This document shows, piece by piece, positions 27,973-35,538 of a stretch of 64,000 bases of DNA. Position 1 is the first letter of the stretch, and each line of letters opens with the position of its first letter. The notes below the pieces were generated by a model that saw only the letters and a list, made by a program, of their open reading frames with translations, searched no databases and was not told the DNA's origin. Source of the stretch: Piscinibacter caeni (GTDB lineage Bacteria; Pseudomonadota; Gammaproteobacteria; Burkholderiales; Burkholderiaceae_C). The stretch is from assembly GCA_003265685.1 (NCBI GenBank), contig QJOU01000019.1:40031-104030 (forward strand), in the 5' to 3' direction. The position numbers were made by a program, and so were the translations under genes.

Positions 27973-28020
27973 CCCCGGGCGAAGGAGGGAGGAGGGAGGG
28001 AGGAGGAGAACCGCCCGGGG
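27973..28020. other. Purine-tract loop enclosed by 9-bp inverted repeat
   Basis: CCCCGGGCG (27973-27981) and CGCCCGGGG (28012-28020) bracket a 30-nt tract made of G and A runs on the plus strand, with several GGG blocks (G-quadruplex potential). The minus-strand transcript would carry a C/U-rich loop. It lies in the 318-bp gap 27901-28218, which otherwise holds the two palindromes and no convincing gene. Confidence 0.4.
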
Positions 28021-28186
28021 ATTTCAGCCTGCCGAAGCAGGAGGCTCCGCAACAGAAAACTTGCCTGGCCGGCGCTTCGAGACCCCGGCCACGCAGCGTT
28101 GGACCCGCTCTTGGCGGCAAGTTCCCTGCCGTTCGCGGGCATTGGTGCCGAGAAGGTCTCGAAATGCATCTGACTGGTCTGCTTAA

Positions 28187-28216
28187 ACTGATCAGTCTTC
28201 ATCATAACCGATCGGT
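28187..28216. promoter_or_regulatory. Twin 10-bp palindromes, candidate operators
   Basis: ACTGATCAGT (28187-28196) and ACCGATCGGT (28207-28216) share the form ACYGATCRGT and are exactly 20 bp apart centre to centre, about two helical turns. They sit in the AT-richest part of the gap between gpx and the FAD oxidase. The binding protein is unknown; a TetR- or MerR-family protein would fit. Confidence 0.45.
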
Positions 28217-28218
28217 AT

Positions 28219-28788
28219 TCACTTTGCATCGAGTAGTTTTTCGATGCGCGCTGCAAAGGCCGCATCGCTCGGATCCACGTCGCTCGGGAAGGAGGCGACC
28301 GCCTGGCCGTCGCGTGCCACCAGGTATTTGTGGAAGTTCCAGCGCGGCGCCTGGCCGGTGCGCCGGGCCAGTTCGCCGAACAGCGGGTTCTGCGCCGAGC
28401 CGGCTGCGGCGGCCACGCGCGTCTTGGCGAACATCGGGAAGCGAACGCCGTAGGTGTTCTCGCAGAACTCGGCGATCTGCTTGGCGTCGCCTGGCTCCTG
28501 GCTGCCGAAGTCGTTGGACGGAAAACCGAGCACCACCAGGCCACGGCTCCGGTAGCGGTCGTACAAGGCCTCGAGCGACTTGTACTGCGGCGTGTAGCCG
28601 CAGAAACTGGCCGTGTTCACGACCAGCAGCACCCGGCCGGCGTATTGGCAGAGGTCCTGCGGCTTCTCGTCCTGCAGGCGCGGGAACTGGCGCGCCAGCA
28701 ACGACGGGCATTCGGCCGGGGCCGCCGAGGCCGCGGGTGCGGCCACCATCGCCAGGCCCGCCAGCACGAGGTAGAGAGCTGTCTTCAT
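28219..28788 (-). CDS. Exported glutathione peroxidase family protein
   Basis: A 189-residue thiol peroxidase of the GPx family that reduces hydrogen or lipid peroxides. A signal peptide (about 1-23, ending APAASAAPA) suggests periplasmic location. The catalytic Cys63 is in NTASFCGYTPQY (Cys, not selenocysteine), Gln97 in FPSNDFGSQEPG, and the Trp in WNFHKYLV. The frame extends upstream to 28830, but ATG 28788 gives the proper signal. It is divergent from the B12-photoreceptor-like regulator and upstream of the lipid operon, fitting defence against photo-oxidation. Confidence 0.88.
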   Translation of the reverse strand: MKTALYLVLAGLAMVAAPAASAAPAECPSLLARQFPRLQDEKPQDLCQYAGRVLLVVNTASFCGYTPQYKSLEALYDRYRSRGLVVLGFPSNDFGSQEPGDAKQIAEFCENTYGVRFPMFAKTRVAAAAGSAQNPLFGELARRTGQAPRWNFHKYLVARDGQAVASFPSDVDPSDAAFAARIEKLLDAK

Positions 28789-28813
28789 GCAGTTGATACT
28801 AAGCGGTACACTA

Positions 28814-28836
28814 CAAGACTGCAAGGTCACGTCTTG
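28814..28836. promoter_or_regulatory. Dyad between gpx and litR, candidate regulator operator
   Basis: CAAGAC and GTCTTG form a perfect 6-bp dyad with 11-bp spacer in the 65-bp divergent gap. MerR-family operators have comparable dyads inside promoters. For gpx, weak TTGCAG and TAGTAT hexamers 17 bp apart flank this region on the minus strand. Confidence 0.4.
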
Positions 28837-28853
28837 GACAAAAGAGGTTTCCC

Positions 28854-29777
28854 ATGAAGGCCGGAACCGTTTCGCCGGACCTGCCGATGACGATCGCCGC
28901 CGTCGAGCGCGACACCGGCATCGGCAAGGACACCTTGCGCGCCTGGGAGCGCCGCTACGGCTTCCCGCAGCCTGCGCGCAGCGACTCCGGCGAGCGCCTG
29001 TACCCGGCCGAGCAGGTGCACAAGCTGCGCCTGCTCAAGCGCCTGGTCGAGCGCGGCGGCCGACCCGGGCAGCTGGCGCGCCTGGACATCGCGGCGCTGG
29101 TCGCCCTGCAGGACGAGGCCACCGCCGCCACGCCGCGGCGCGCCGGCACCGACGGCTTCCTGGAGCTGATCCGCGCGCACGACGTGGCCGCTCTGCGGCG
29201 CCGCCTGCGCGAGCGGCGCAGCCGCCTCGGGCTGGCCCGCTTCGTCACCGAACTGGTCGCGCCGCTGAATACGCAGGTCGGCGAGGCCTGGATGCGCGGC
29301 CAGCTGCAGGTGTTCGAGGAGCACCTGTACACGGAGTCGATCCAGCTGGTGCTGCGCGAGGCGCTGGCCGCGCTGCCGGCGGGCCGTGCGGTCGACCGGC
29401 CGCGCGTGCTGCTGACCACCTTTCCCGGCGAGCCGCACGGCCTCGGGCTGCTGATGGCCGAGGCCATGTTCATGCTCGACGGTGCCGCGGTCACCTCGCT
29501 GGGCGTGGCCACCCCGCTGTGGGACATCGTGCTGGCAGCCCAGGCGCTGTCGGCCGACATCGTGGCGCTCAGCTTCAGCGGCTGCATGAACCCGGGCCAG
29601 GTGGTGGACGGGCTCGGCGAGCTGCGCAGCCGCCTGCCGGCGCGCATGGCGCTGTGGGCCGGCGGCGCCGCGCCGGTGCTGCACCGCTGCCCGGTGACCG
29701 GCGTGACCGCCATCGCCGAGCTGGCGCAGATCGGTGCCGGCCTGCAGCGCTGGCGGCAGGCCGCGGCAAGGCCCTGA
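28854..29777 (+). CDS. litR: MerR-family regulator with cobalamin-binding domain (CarH/LitR-type photoreceptor)
   Basis: A 307-residue transcription factor. The N-terminal MerR winged helix (about 12-80) has ERDTGIGKDTLRAWERRYGFP. A helical bundle follows, with Trp146 and, nine residues later, Glu156-His157 (AWMRGQLQVFEEHLYTE); this W-x9-EH pattern is the upper-face adenosylcobalamin pocket of CarH/LitR. The Rossmann part has FPGEPHGLG with His195 in an ExHxxG motif, the expected lower cobalt ligand. Proteins of this class repress in the dark and release DNA when light breaks the Co-C bond. Divergence from gpx and the lipid operon supports that regulon. ATG 28854 has an AGAGG site. Confidence 0.88.
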   Translation: MKAGTVSPDLPMTIAAVERDTGIGKDTLRAWERRYGFPQPARSDSGERLYPAEQVHKLRLLKRLVERGGRPGQLARLDIAALVALQDEATAATPRRAGTDGFLELIRAHDVAALRRRLRERRSRLGLARFVTELVAPLNTQVGEAWMRGQLQVFEEHLYTESIQLVLREALAALPAGRAVDRPRVLLTTFPGEPHGLGLLMAEAMFMLDGAAVTSLGVATPLWDIVLAAQALSADIVALSFSGCMNPGQVVDGLGELRSRLPARMALWAGGAAPVLHRCPVTGVTAIAELAQIGAGLQRWRQAAARP

Positions 29778-29846
29778 GGCGCGGCAGGACGGGTCGTCGC
29801 GCCGTCACGAGCCGACCCTAGAATCGGCGTGGAGACGAGGCCGGCC

Positions 29847-30704
29847 ATGATCTACCCAGAACTCTTCAAGCAGCTCGAAGCGGTCCGCTGGAGCATGGAC
29901 AAGGACATCCCCTGGGATCAGTTCGACGCCAGCAAGCTCAGCGACGAGCAGGCCCAGACGATCAAGATGAACGCCATCACCGAGTGGGCGGCGCTACCGG
30001 CCACCGAGATGTTCCTGCGCGACAACCGCGACGACAGCGACTTCTCCGCCTTCATGAGCGTCTGGTTCTTCGAGGAGCAGAAGCACTCGCTGGTGCTGAT
30101 GGAGTACCTGCGCCGCTTCCGTCCCGACCTCGTGCCCACCGAGGCCGAGTTGCACGAGGTGCGCTTCGAGTTCGACCCTGCGCCCGCGCTCGAGACGCTG
30201 ATGCTGCACTTCTGCGGCGAGATCCGCCTGAACCACTGGTACCGGCGCGCCGCCGAGTGGCACAGCGAACCGGTCATCAAGGCGATCTACGAGACGCTCG
30301 CGCGCGACGAGGCGCGCCACGGCGGTGCCTACCTGCGCTACATGAAGCGCGCGCTGCAGCGCTTCGGCGACGAGGCACGCGCGGCCTTCGCCAAGGTCGG
30401 CGTGCTGATGGCCAGCGCGCGCCGCACCGCGCAGGCGCTGCACCCGACCAACCTGCACGTCAACGTCAAGCTGTTCCCGCGCGACACGGTGCAGAGCCGG
30501 CTGCCGAATCCCGAATGGCTCGAGCAGTGGCTGGACAAGCAGATCCAGTTCGATGCTGTGTGGGAGACCAAGGTGGTCGAACGCATCCTGCACAACATGA
30601 GCCTGCTGATGGAGCGCAGCTTCGCGAGCGTGCAGGAGCTGAACCGCTTCCGCAAGGAAGTCACCGCCAAGCTCGGCTCCGCGCCCGGGGCGCAACCGGC
30701 TTGA
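29847..30704 (+). CDS. Ferritin-like diiron carboxylate protein
   Basis: A 285-residue helical protein with a complete diiron set: Glu46 (ITEW), Glu77-x2-His80 (EEQKH), Glu125 (CGEIRLNHWY) and Glu155-x2-His158 (DEARH). This is the arrangement of oxygen-activating diiron enzymes such as acyl-ACP desaturases or ferritin-like oxidases. The substrate is unknown. The GTG at 29829 is in frame, but ATG 29847 is 6 nt from GGAGACGAGG and is preferred. It lies 69 nt after litR on the same strand and could belong to the same photo-oxidative regulon. The stop overlaps rfaE2 (TTGA). Confidence 0.78.
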   Translation: MIYPELFKQLEAVRWSMDKDIPWDQFDASKLSDEQAQTIKMNAITEWAALPATEMFLRDNRDDSDFSAFMSVWFFEEQKHSLVLMEYLRRFRPDLVPTEAELHEVRFEFDPAPALETLMLHFCGEIRLNHWYRRAAEWHSEPVIKAIYETLARDEARHGGAYLRYMKRALQRFGDEARAAFAKVGVLMASARRTAQALHPTNLHVNVKLFPRDTVQSRLPNPEWLEQWLDKQIQFDAVWETKVVERILHNMSLLMERSFASVQELNRFRKEVTAKLGSAPGAQPA

Positions 30705-31183
30705 GCGCCGAGCCGGCCTTTCTCGCCAAGCTCTGCCCGCGTGGCGAACTGGCGGGGCGCATCGCCGCGCTGCCGAAGCCGGTGGTGTTCACCAACGGCG
30801 TGTTCGACATCCTGCACCGCGGCCATGTCAGCTACCTGGCGCAGGCGCGCGCGCTCGGCGCGAGCCTGGTGATCGGGCTGAACAGCGACGCCTCGGCGCG
30901 CGGGCTCGGCAAGGGCCCCGACCGCCCGCTCAACCACGAGGCCGACCGCGCCTGCGTGCTGGCGGCGCTCGAGAGCGTCAGCCTCGTCACGCTGTTCGAC
31001 GAGCCGACCCCGGTGGCGCTGCTCGAGCTGGTGCGTCCGCAGGTCTACGTCAAGGGCGGCGACTACGACATCGAGACGCTCGAGGAGACCCGGCGCGTGC
31101 GCTCCTGGGGCGGACGCGCCGTGGCGCTGCCCTTCGTCGGCGGCTTCTCGACCACCGCGCTGGTGCGCCGCATCCGCGGCTGA
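30701..31183 (+). CDS. rfaE2: D-glycero-beta-D-manno-heptose 1-phosphate adenylyltransferase
   Basis: A 160-residue nucleotidyltransferase that makes ADP-heptose for the LPS inner core. The cytidylyltransferase-type motif is VVFTNGVFDILHRGHVSYL; later VYVKGGDYDIETLEE and VALPFVGGFSTTALVRRI are family features. It is the stand-alone second half of HldE (the kinase half is not here). TTG at 30701 is the only start close to the family N-terminus and overlaps the previous stop (TTGA), implying coupling. Confidence 0.9.
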   Translation: MSAEPAFLAKLCPRGELAGRIAALPKPVVFTNGVFDILHRGHVSYLAQARALGASLVIGLNSDASARGLGKGPDRPLNHEADRACVLAALESVSLVTLFDEPTPVALLELVRPQVYVKGGDYDIETLEETRRVRSWGGRAVALPFVGGFSTTALVRRIRG

Positions 31184-31184
31184 C

Positions 31185-32078
31185 TCACTTCCGGTTCACG
31201 AGCACGATGCCCGCGGCCACCGCCGCCAGGGCCACCAGCAGCCGGGCCGTGACCGGCTCGCCGAGCAGCAGCGCGCCCAGCAGCAGGCCGAACACCGGCG
31301 TCAGCAGCGTGAACGACGCGAGCCGCGTGGCCGGGTAGTGGCGCACCAGCCAGAACCACAGCAGGTAGCTGGCGAAGGTGACCACCACGACCTGGAAGAA
31401 CAGCGAGACCCAGGTCAGCGCCGACAGGCGTGGCGCCCAGGGCTGGCCGACCAGCAGCGCGGCCACGCCCAGCGCCAGGCCCGAGATCGCCAGTTGGTAG
31501 AGCAGCGTCTTTTCGGCCGAGGCGCTGGCCAGCCGGCTGCCGCGGATCGCCAGCGTCGTGGCGCCCCACAGCACGCCGGCGGCCACGCCGAGGGCGTCGC
31601 CGAGCCACTGGCGCTCACCCGCCGCCGGGCGGCTGAAGCCTTCGGCGAAGCCCCAGGCGACGCCGCCGAAGGCGATCGCCAGGCCGGCCAGCTGCAGCGG
31701 CGTCAGCCGCTCCGAGCGCGCGATGAAGGGCATGCCGAGCGCGACGACGAACGGCGAGATGTAGATGAACACCGCCATGCGCGAGGCGGTGGTGTATTGC
31801 AGCCCGACGAAGATGCAGCCGAACTCGGCGGCGAACAGCAGCCCGGCGAGCAGCCCGCCGGGCAGCGAGCCGTCGCGCTCGAAGAGGGCGATGCCGCGCG
31901 CGCGCGCCCACAGCGCCACCAGCGCGGCACCGCCGAGCGAGCGCAGCGCAGCCTGGGCCAGCGGCGGCACCTCGGCGATCGCAACCTTGGCGGCCACCTG
32001 GTTCAGGCCCCACAGGAAGCAGCAGAAGACGAGCAGCGTGACGGCGCGGCCGTCGAGGCGGGTATGGCGATCAGTCAT
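31185..32078 (-). CDS. EamA/DMT-family transporter
   Basis: A 297-residue inner-membrane carrier with about ten TM helices in two EamA repeats. The first contains LLVFCCFLWGLNQVAAKVAI; the second contains LGVAAGVLWGATTLAIR and ASYLLWFWLVRHYPA; the C-terminus is VAAGIVLVNRK. It is probably a metabolite exporter; the substrate is unknown. ATG 32078 (MTDRHTRLDGRAVT) is chosen over an upstream extension. It overlaps the rhombosortase end by 8 bp and is convergent with rfaE2, with one base between them. Confidence 0.86.
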   Translation of the reverse strand: MTDRHTRLDGRAVTLLVFCCFLWGLNQVAAKVAIAEVPPLAQAALRSLGGAALVALWARARGIALFERDGSLPGGLLAGLLFAAEFGCIFVGLQYTTASRMAVFIYISPFVVALGMPFIARSERLTPLQLAGLAIAFGGVAWGFAEGFSRPAAGERQWLGDALGVAAGVLWGATTLAIRGSRLASASAEKTLLYQLAISGLALGVAALLVGQPWAPRLSALTWVSLFFQVVVVTFASYLLWFWLVRHYPATRLASFTLLTPVFGLLLGALLLGEPVTARLLVALAAVAAGIVLVNRK

Positions 32079-32661
32079 GCGGGCGGTTCGGGAGCAGGCT
32101 GGCGAGCAGGCCACACAACACGCCCGCGACGAGGCCGGTGGCATGCGCGATCGGCGCGATCGGGATGTCCCAGCCGGTGCGGTATTGCAGCACGGCGCCG
32201 CCCGGGTCCTCCCCCAGGACCTTCACCAGCAGGCCGGCCAGCAGCGCCGCGCCGACCAGGCGGCGCCGGCCGCGGCCGGCCACCACGAGGTGCAGCGCGG
32301 CGACCGCCACGCCGGCGTGCAGCACGCCCGAGAGCCCGCCGAAGTGCGCCAGCTCGGGGCGCAGCAGCAGGCCGAACTGCGTCAGCGGCCAGGCCACGAG
32401 CCAGGCCGCGGCGCTGCGCGGCGGCAGTTCGGCCTGCACGCCGAGCGCCGCCACCAGCGCGGTGCCGGCCAGGTTGGCCCCCAGGTGCAGCGCGCTGTAG
32501 TGCACGGCGGCGGCGCTGAACGCACGCCAGGGTTCGCGGGCGGCCAGCGCCGGCTGCCACTCGAGGCGTCCGGCCGGCAGGGCCCAGGCCAGCAGCGAAC
32601 CGGCGGCCAGCAGCAGCGCGAGCGCGAGCCAGGCGCGCGCGCCGGGGCGCGCCGGGATCAA
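32071..32661 (-). CDS. rrtA: Rhombosortase
   Basis: A 196-residue rhomboid-related intramembrane serine protease that processes proteins with a GlyGly-CTERM tail. About six TM helices are visible. The catalytic Ser111 is in FGGLSGVLHAGV and the presumed His173 in APIAHATGLVAG; AVHYSALHLGANLAG is the early rhomboid-like H..N motif. TTG at 32661 overlaps the glnE stop (TTGA); upstream frame is glnE shadow. No GlyGly-CTERM protein is seen in the window. An ordinary rhomboid is the alternative. Confidence 0.75.
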   Translation of the reverse strand: MIPARPGARAWLALALLLAAGSLLAWALPAGRLEWQPALAAREPWRAFSAAAVHYSALHLGANLAGTALVAALGVQAELPPRSAAAWLVAWPLTQFGLLLRPELAHFGGLSGVLHAGVAVAALHLVVAGRGRRRLVGAALLAGLLVKVLGEDPGGAVLQYRTGWDIPIAPIAHATGLVAGVLCGLLASLLPNRPHD

Positions 32662-35411
32662 TCGAACACCGCGTGCCAGAGCGCCAGCACGGCGTCGCGG
32701 TGCACGGCCAGCGTGGCCGGGTCGACCTGCGTGGGCTGCTCGTCCAGGCGTGCCTTGTGCTGAGCGCGGCGCAGCTCGCGGTAGGCGTCGGCCGCGTGCG
32801 TGCCGACATGGTCGGGCAGCAGCCCGGCATCCTGGGCGCGCTGCAGCAGCGCGATGTTGCCCTTGTTGTCGAGCAGCTCGGGATGCTCCGCGCTGTGCGC
32901 GAGCACCAGGAACTGCACCGCGAACTCGACGTCGACCATGCCGCCCGGGCTGTGCTTGACGTCGAAGCGCCCGGCCGGCACCGGGCGCGCGGCACGCAGC
33001 TTCTCGCGCATCGCCTGCACCTCCTGGCGCAGCGCGTGCGCGTCGCGCTGCGCGGCCAGCACGGCGCGCCGCACCGCCTCGAAGCGCGGCTCGAGCTCGG
33101 GCAGCCCGGCACACCAGCGTGCGCGTGTCAGCGCCTGGTGCTCCCAGGTCCACGCGGTGTTGCTGCCGCGGCCGGTCTGGTACTTCTCGAACGCGGCCAT
33201 CGAGGTGACCAGCATGCCGGAGTTGCCGTTGGGCCGCAGCGCGGTGTCGATGTCGAACAACTCGCCGGCCGGCGTGCGCAGCGTCAACCAGCTGATCAGC
33301 TTGCGCACGAAGGCGCTGTAGGCCTCGGGGGCGCGCTCGTCCTCGTCGTCGAACAGGAACACGAGGTCGAGGTCGCTGCCGTAGCCGAGCTCCTTGCCGC
33401 CCAGCTTGCCGTAGGCGATCACCGCGAAGCGCGGATCGGGCCGGTGCGCCTGCTTCAGGTGCTTCCAGGTCCACAGCAGCGTGCGGTGCAGCGTGGCGTC
33501 GGCCAGCGCCGACAGCTCGTCGGCCACCTGCTCGACCGTGATGCGGCTCTCGACGTCGCGCACCAGGGTGCGGAACACCTCGGCGTGGTGGGCCCGGCGC
33601 AGCGTGTCGAGCAGCGACTCGGGGTCGGCCTGGCCGGAGCGCTCCCAGGCCTGGTGGCGCTGCTCGAGCTCGGCCTCGAACTCGGCCGCGTCGAAGCCGC
33701 TGTGCAGCAGCCGCTCGTCAGCCAGCTCGTCGATCACGCCGGGGTGGCGCATCAGGTAGCGCATCGGCCAGCGCGCCAGGCCGAGCAGGCGCAGCAGCCG
33801 CTGCTGCACCTCGGGCCGCTCGACCAGCAGCGCCAGGTAGCTCTCGCGCCGCAGCAGCGGCTCGAGCCAGTCGATGAAGCGCACCGCCGCCTCTTGCGTG
33901 CAGTCGCCCTGGCGCGCGGACGCGGCGGCGCGGGCGATCAGCCGGCCCAGGCGGGCCTTGCTCTCCTCGCGCAGCGAGCGGATCTTGGCGTGGCCGCACA
34001 GCGGGCGCACCCGCTCGGCCAGCTCGGCCGGCAGCTGCTCGAGGAAGCTGTCGCTGTCCAGCGGCACGGGCGGCGCGCCGCAGGGCTTGCAGCCGCCGTT
34101 GCCGTTGCAGCTGCCGGCCGGCGTGCGGCCGTCGTGCAGCAGCGCGTCGAACTCGAGCGCGACGAACTCGCGGATCTCGCCCAGCTTGTCGAGCAGCTCG
34201 CAGGCGTCGGCGCGGCAGGTCAGGCCCAGGCTGCGCGCGATCCAGTTCAGGTCGCCGTCGGCGGTGGGCAGCAGGTGGGTCTGCTGGTCGTCCAGGTACT
34301 GGATGCGGTGCTCGACGCGGCGCAGGAACGTGTAGGCCTCGGCCAGGCGCCGCGCGCTGTCGGGCTTCATCAGCCCGCCGGCGGCCAGCTTGTCGAGCGC
34401 CTTCAGCGTGGCGCGGGTGCGGATCTCGGGGAAGTGGCCGCCGCGCACCACCAGCAGCAGCTGCACGATGAACTCGATCTCGCGGATGCCGCCGCGCGAG
34501 AGCTTGACGTCGTTGGCGCGTTCGGGCCGGCCGGCGGCGCGGCGCTGTGCCTCGTCGCGCACCTTGCGGTGCAGCTGGCGCAGGCCCTCGAACACGCCGT
34601 AGTCGAGGTACTTGCGGTAGACGAAGGCGTTGATGATCGAGCGCAGCGGCAGCGGCCGGCCGGCCGCGACGCTGGCGCGCGGCGCGACCACGCGGCTCTT
34701 CAGCCAGGCGAAGCGCTCCCACTCGCGGCCCTGCGCCTGCAGGTAGTCCTCCAGCATCGAGAGGCTGACCACCGGCGGCCCGGAGTTGCCGTTCGGGCGC
34801 AGCGCCAGGTCGACGCGGAACACGAAGCCGTCTTCCGTGGTGTCGCCGATCAGCGTGTACAGGCTGCGCGCGACGCGGGCGAAGAACTCGTGCGCCGACA
34901 GCGGCTGCGCCCCGTCGGTCTGGCCGTCCTCCTCGTAGACGTAGACCAGGTCGATGTCGGAGGAGACGTTCAGCTCGCGCGCGCCGAGCTTGCCCATGCC
35001 GACGACCCAGAAGTCGATCTCGGCGCCCGATTCGCCGCGCGGCGCACCGTGGCGCGCGCGCTGGTCGGCCAGCGCCTGGGCCAGCGCCAGGTCGAGCGTG
35101 GTCTCGGCCAGCTCGGTCATCGCGAGCGTGATGTCCTGCATCGCCGCGTCGCACTCGACGTCGAGCACCGCCAGGCGCTCCAGCACCAGCTGGCGCGCGA
35201 CGCGCAGCGCCGAGGGCAGCGCGCGGCCGCCGCCGCGCAGCGTCTCGATCAGGCCGACGATGGCCTCGCGCCGCGGCAGCCCCGGCGGCAGCAGCGGCAG
35301 CTCGGCGGCGTAGCGGCGCCGGATGCGCTGCACGAAGCGGCTGTGGTCGGCGCTGCAACGTGCAGTGACGTTTGCTTGCGAATCGCTGGGTGGAGTCGAC
35401 GTGGAACCCAT
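32658..35411 (-). CDS. glnE: Bifunctional glutamine synthetase adenylyltransferase/adenylyl-removing enzyme
   Basis: A 917-residue enzyme that adds AMP to and removes AMP from glutamine synthetase in response to PII. There are two nucleotidyltransferase-like halves: the N-terminal one with ELNVSSDIDLVYVYEEDGQ and the C-terminal one with GKLGGKELGYGSDLDLVFLF. A link region contains the motif FDIDTALRPNGNSG, and RVDLALRPNGNSG is its N-terminal counterpart. Length is near the usual 940-980. ATG 35411 is chosen. A Cys/Gly insertion (CNGNGGCKPCG) in the centre is unusual. It overlaps rrtA by 4 bp. Confidence 0.95.
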   Translation of the reverse strand: MGSTSTPPSDSQANVTARCSADHSRFVQRIRRRYAAELPLLPPGLPRREAIVGLIETLRGGGRALPSALRVARQLVLERLAVLDVECDAAMQDITLAMTELAETTLDLALAQALADQRARHGAPRGESGAEIDFWVVGMGKLGARELNVSSDIDLVYVYEEDGQTDGAQPLSAHEFFARVARSLYTLIGDTTEDGFVFRVDLALRPNGNSGPPVVSLSMLEDYLQAQGREWERFAWLKSRVVAPRASVAAGRPLPLRSIINAFVYRKYLDYGVFEGLRQLHRKVRDEAQRRAAGRPERANDVKLSRGGIREIEFIVQLLLVVRGGHFPEIRTRATLKALDKLAAGGLMKPDSARRLAEAYTFLRRVEHRIQYLDDQQTHLLPTADGDLNWIARSLGLTCRADACELLDKLGEIREFVALEFDALLHDGRTPAGSCNGNGGCKPCGAPPVPLDSDSFLEQLPAELAERVRPLCGHAKIRSLREESKARLGRLIARAAASARQGDCTQEAAVRFIDWLEPLLRRESYLALLVERPEVQQRLLRLLGLARWPMRYLMRHPGVIDELADERLLHSGFDAAEFEAELEQRHQAWERSGQADPESLLDTLRRAHHAEVFRTLVRDVESRITVEQVADELSALADATLHRTLLWTWKHLKQAHRPDPRFAVIAYGKLGGKELGYGSDLDLVFLFDDEDERAPEAYSAFVRKLISWLTLRTPAGELFDIDTALRPNGNSGMLVTSMAAFEKYQTGRGSNTAWTWEHQALTRARWCAGLPELEPRFEAVRRAVLAAQRDAHALRQEVQAMREKLRAARPVPAGRFDVKHSPGGMVDVEFAVQFLVLAHSAEHPELLDNKGNIALLQRAQDAGLLPDHVGTHAADAYRELRRAQHKARLDEQPTQVDPATLAVHRDAVLALWHAVFD

Positions 35412-35538
35412 CGGGTGGCCGGCGGTCTGCTCTTACATTGACTTCCGCGGCCCGGCCGCTGCGGCCAGCGGCGACAATCCGGTGCTGCGTGGCGGCATGG
35501 GCTGGCCCGCCGCTCGCTGCACGTGTCCCTTCACCGTC

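Noticed and set aside
27888..28208. Possible short upstream ORF beginning MKTDQFKQTSQMHFETF before the FAD oxidase
   Set aside because: It starts inside the palindrome region, crosses the purine tract and hairpins, has mixed codon use, and ends inside the FAD oxidase gene; no family fits.
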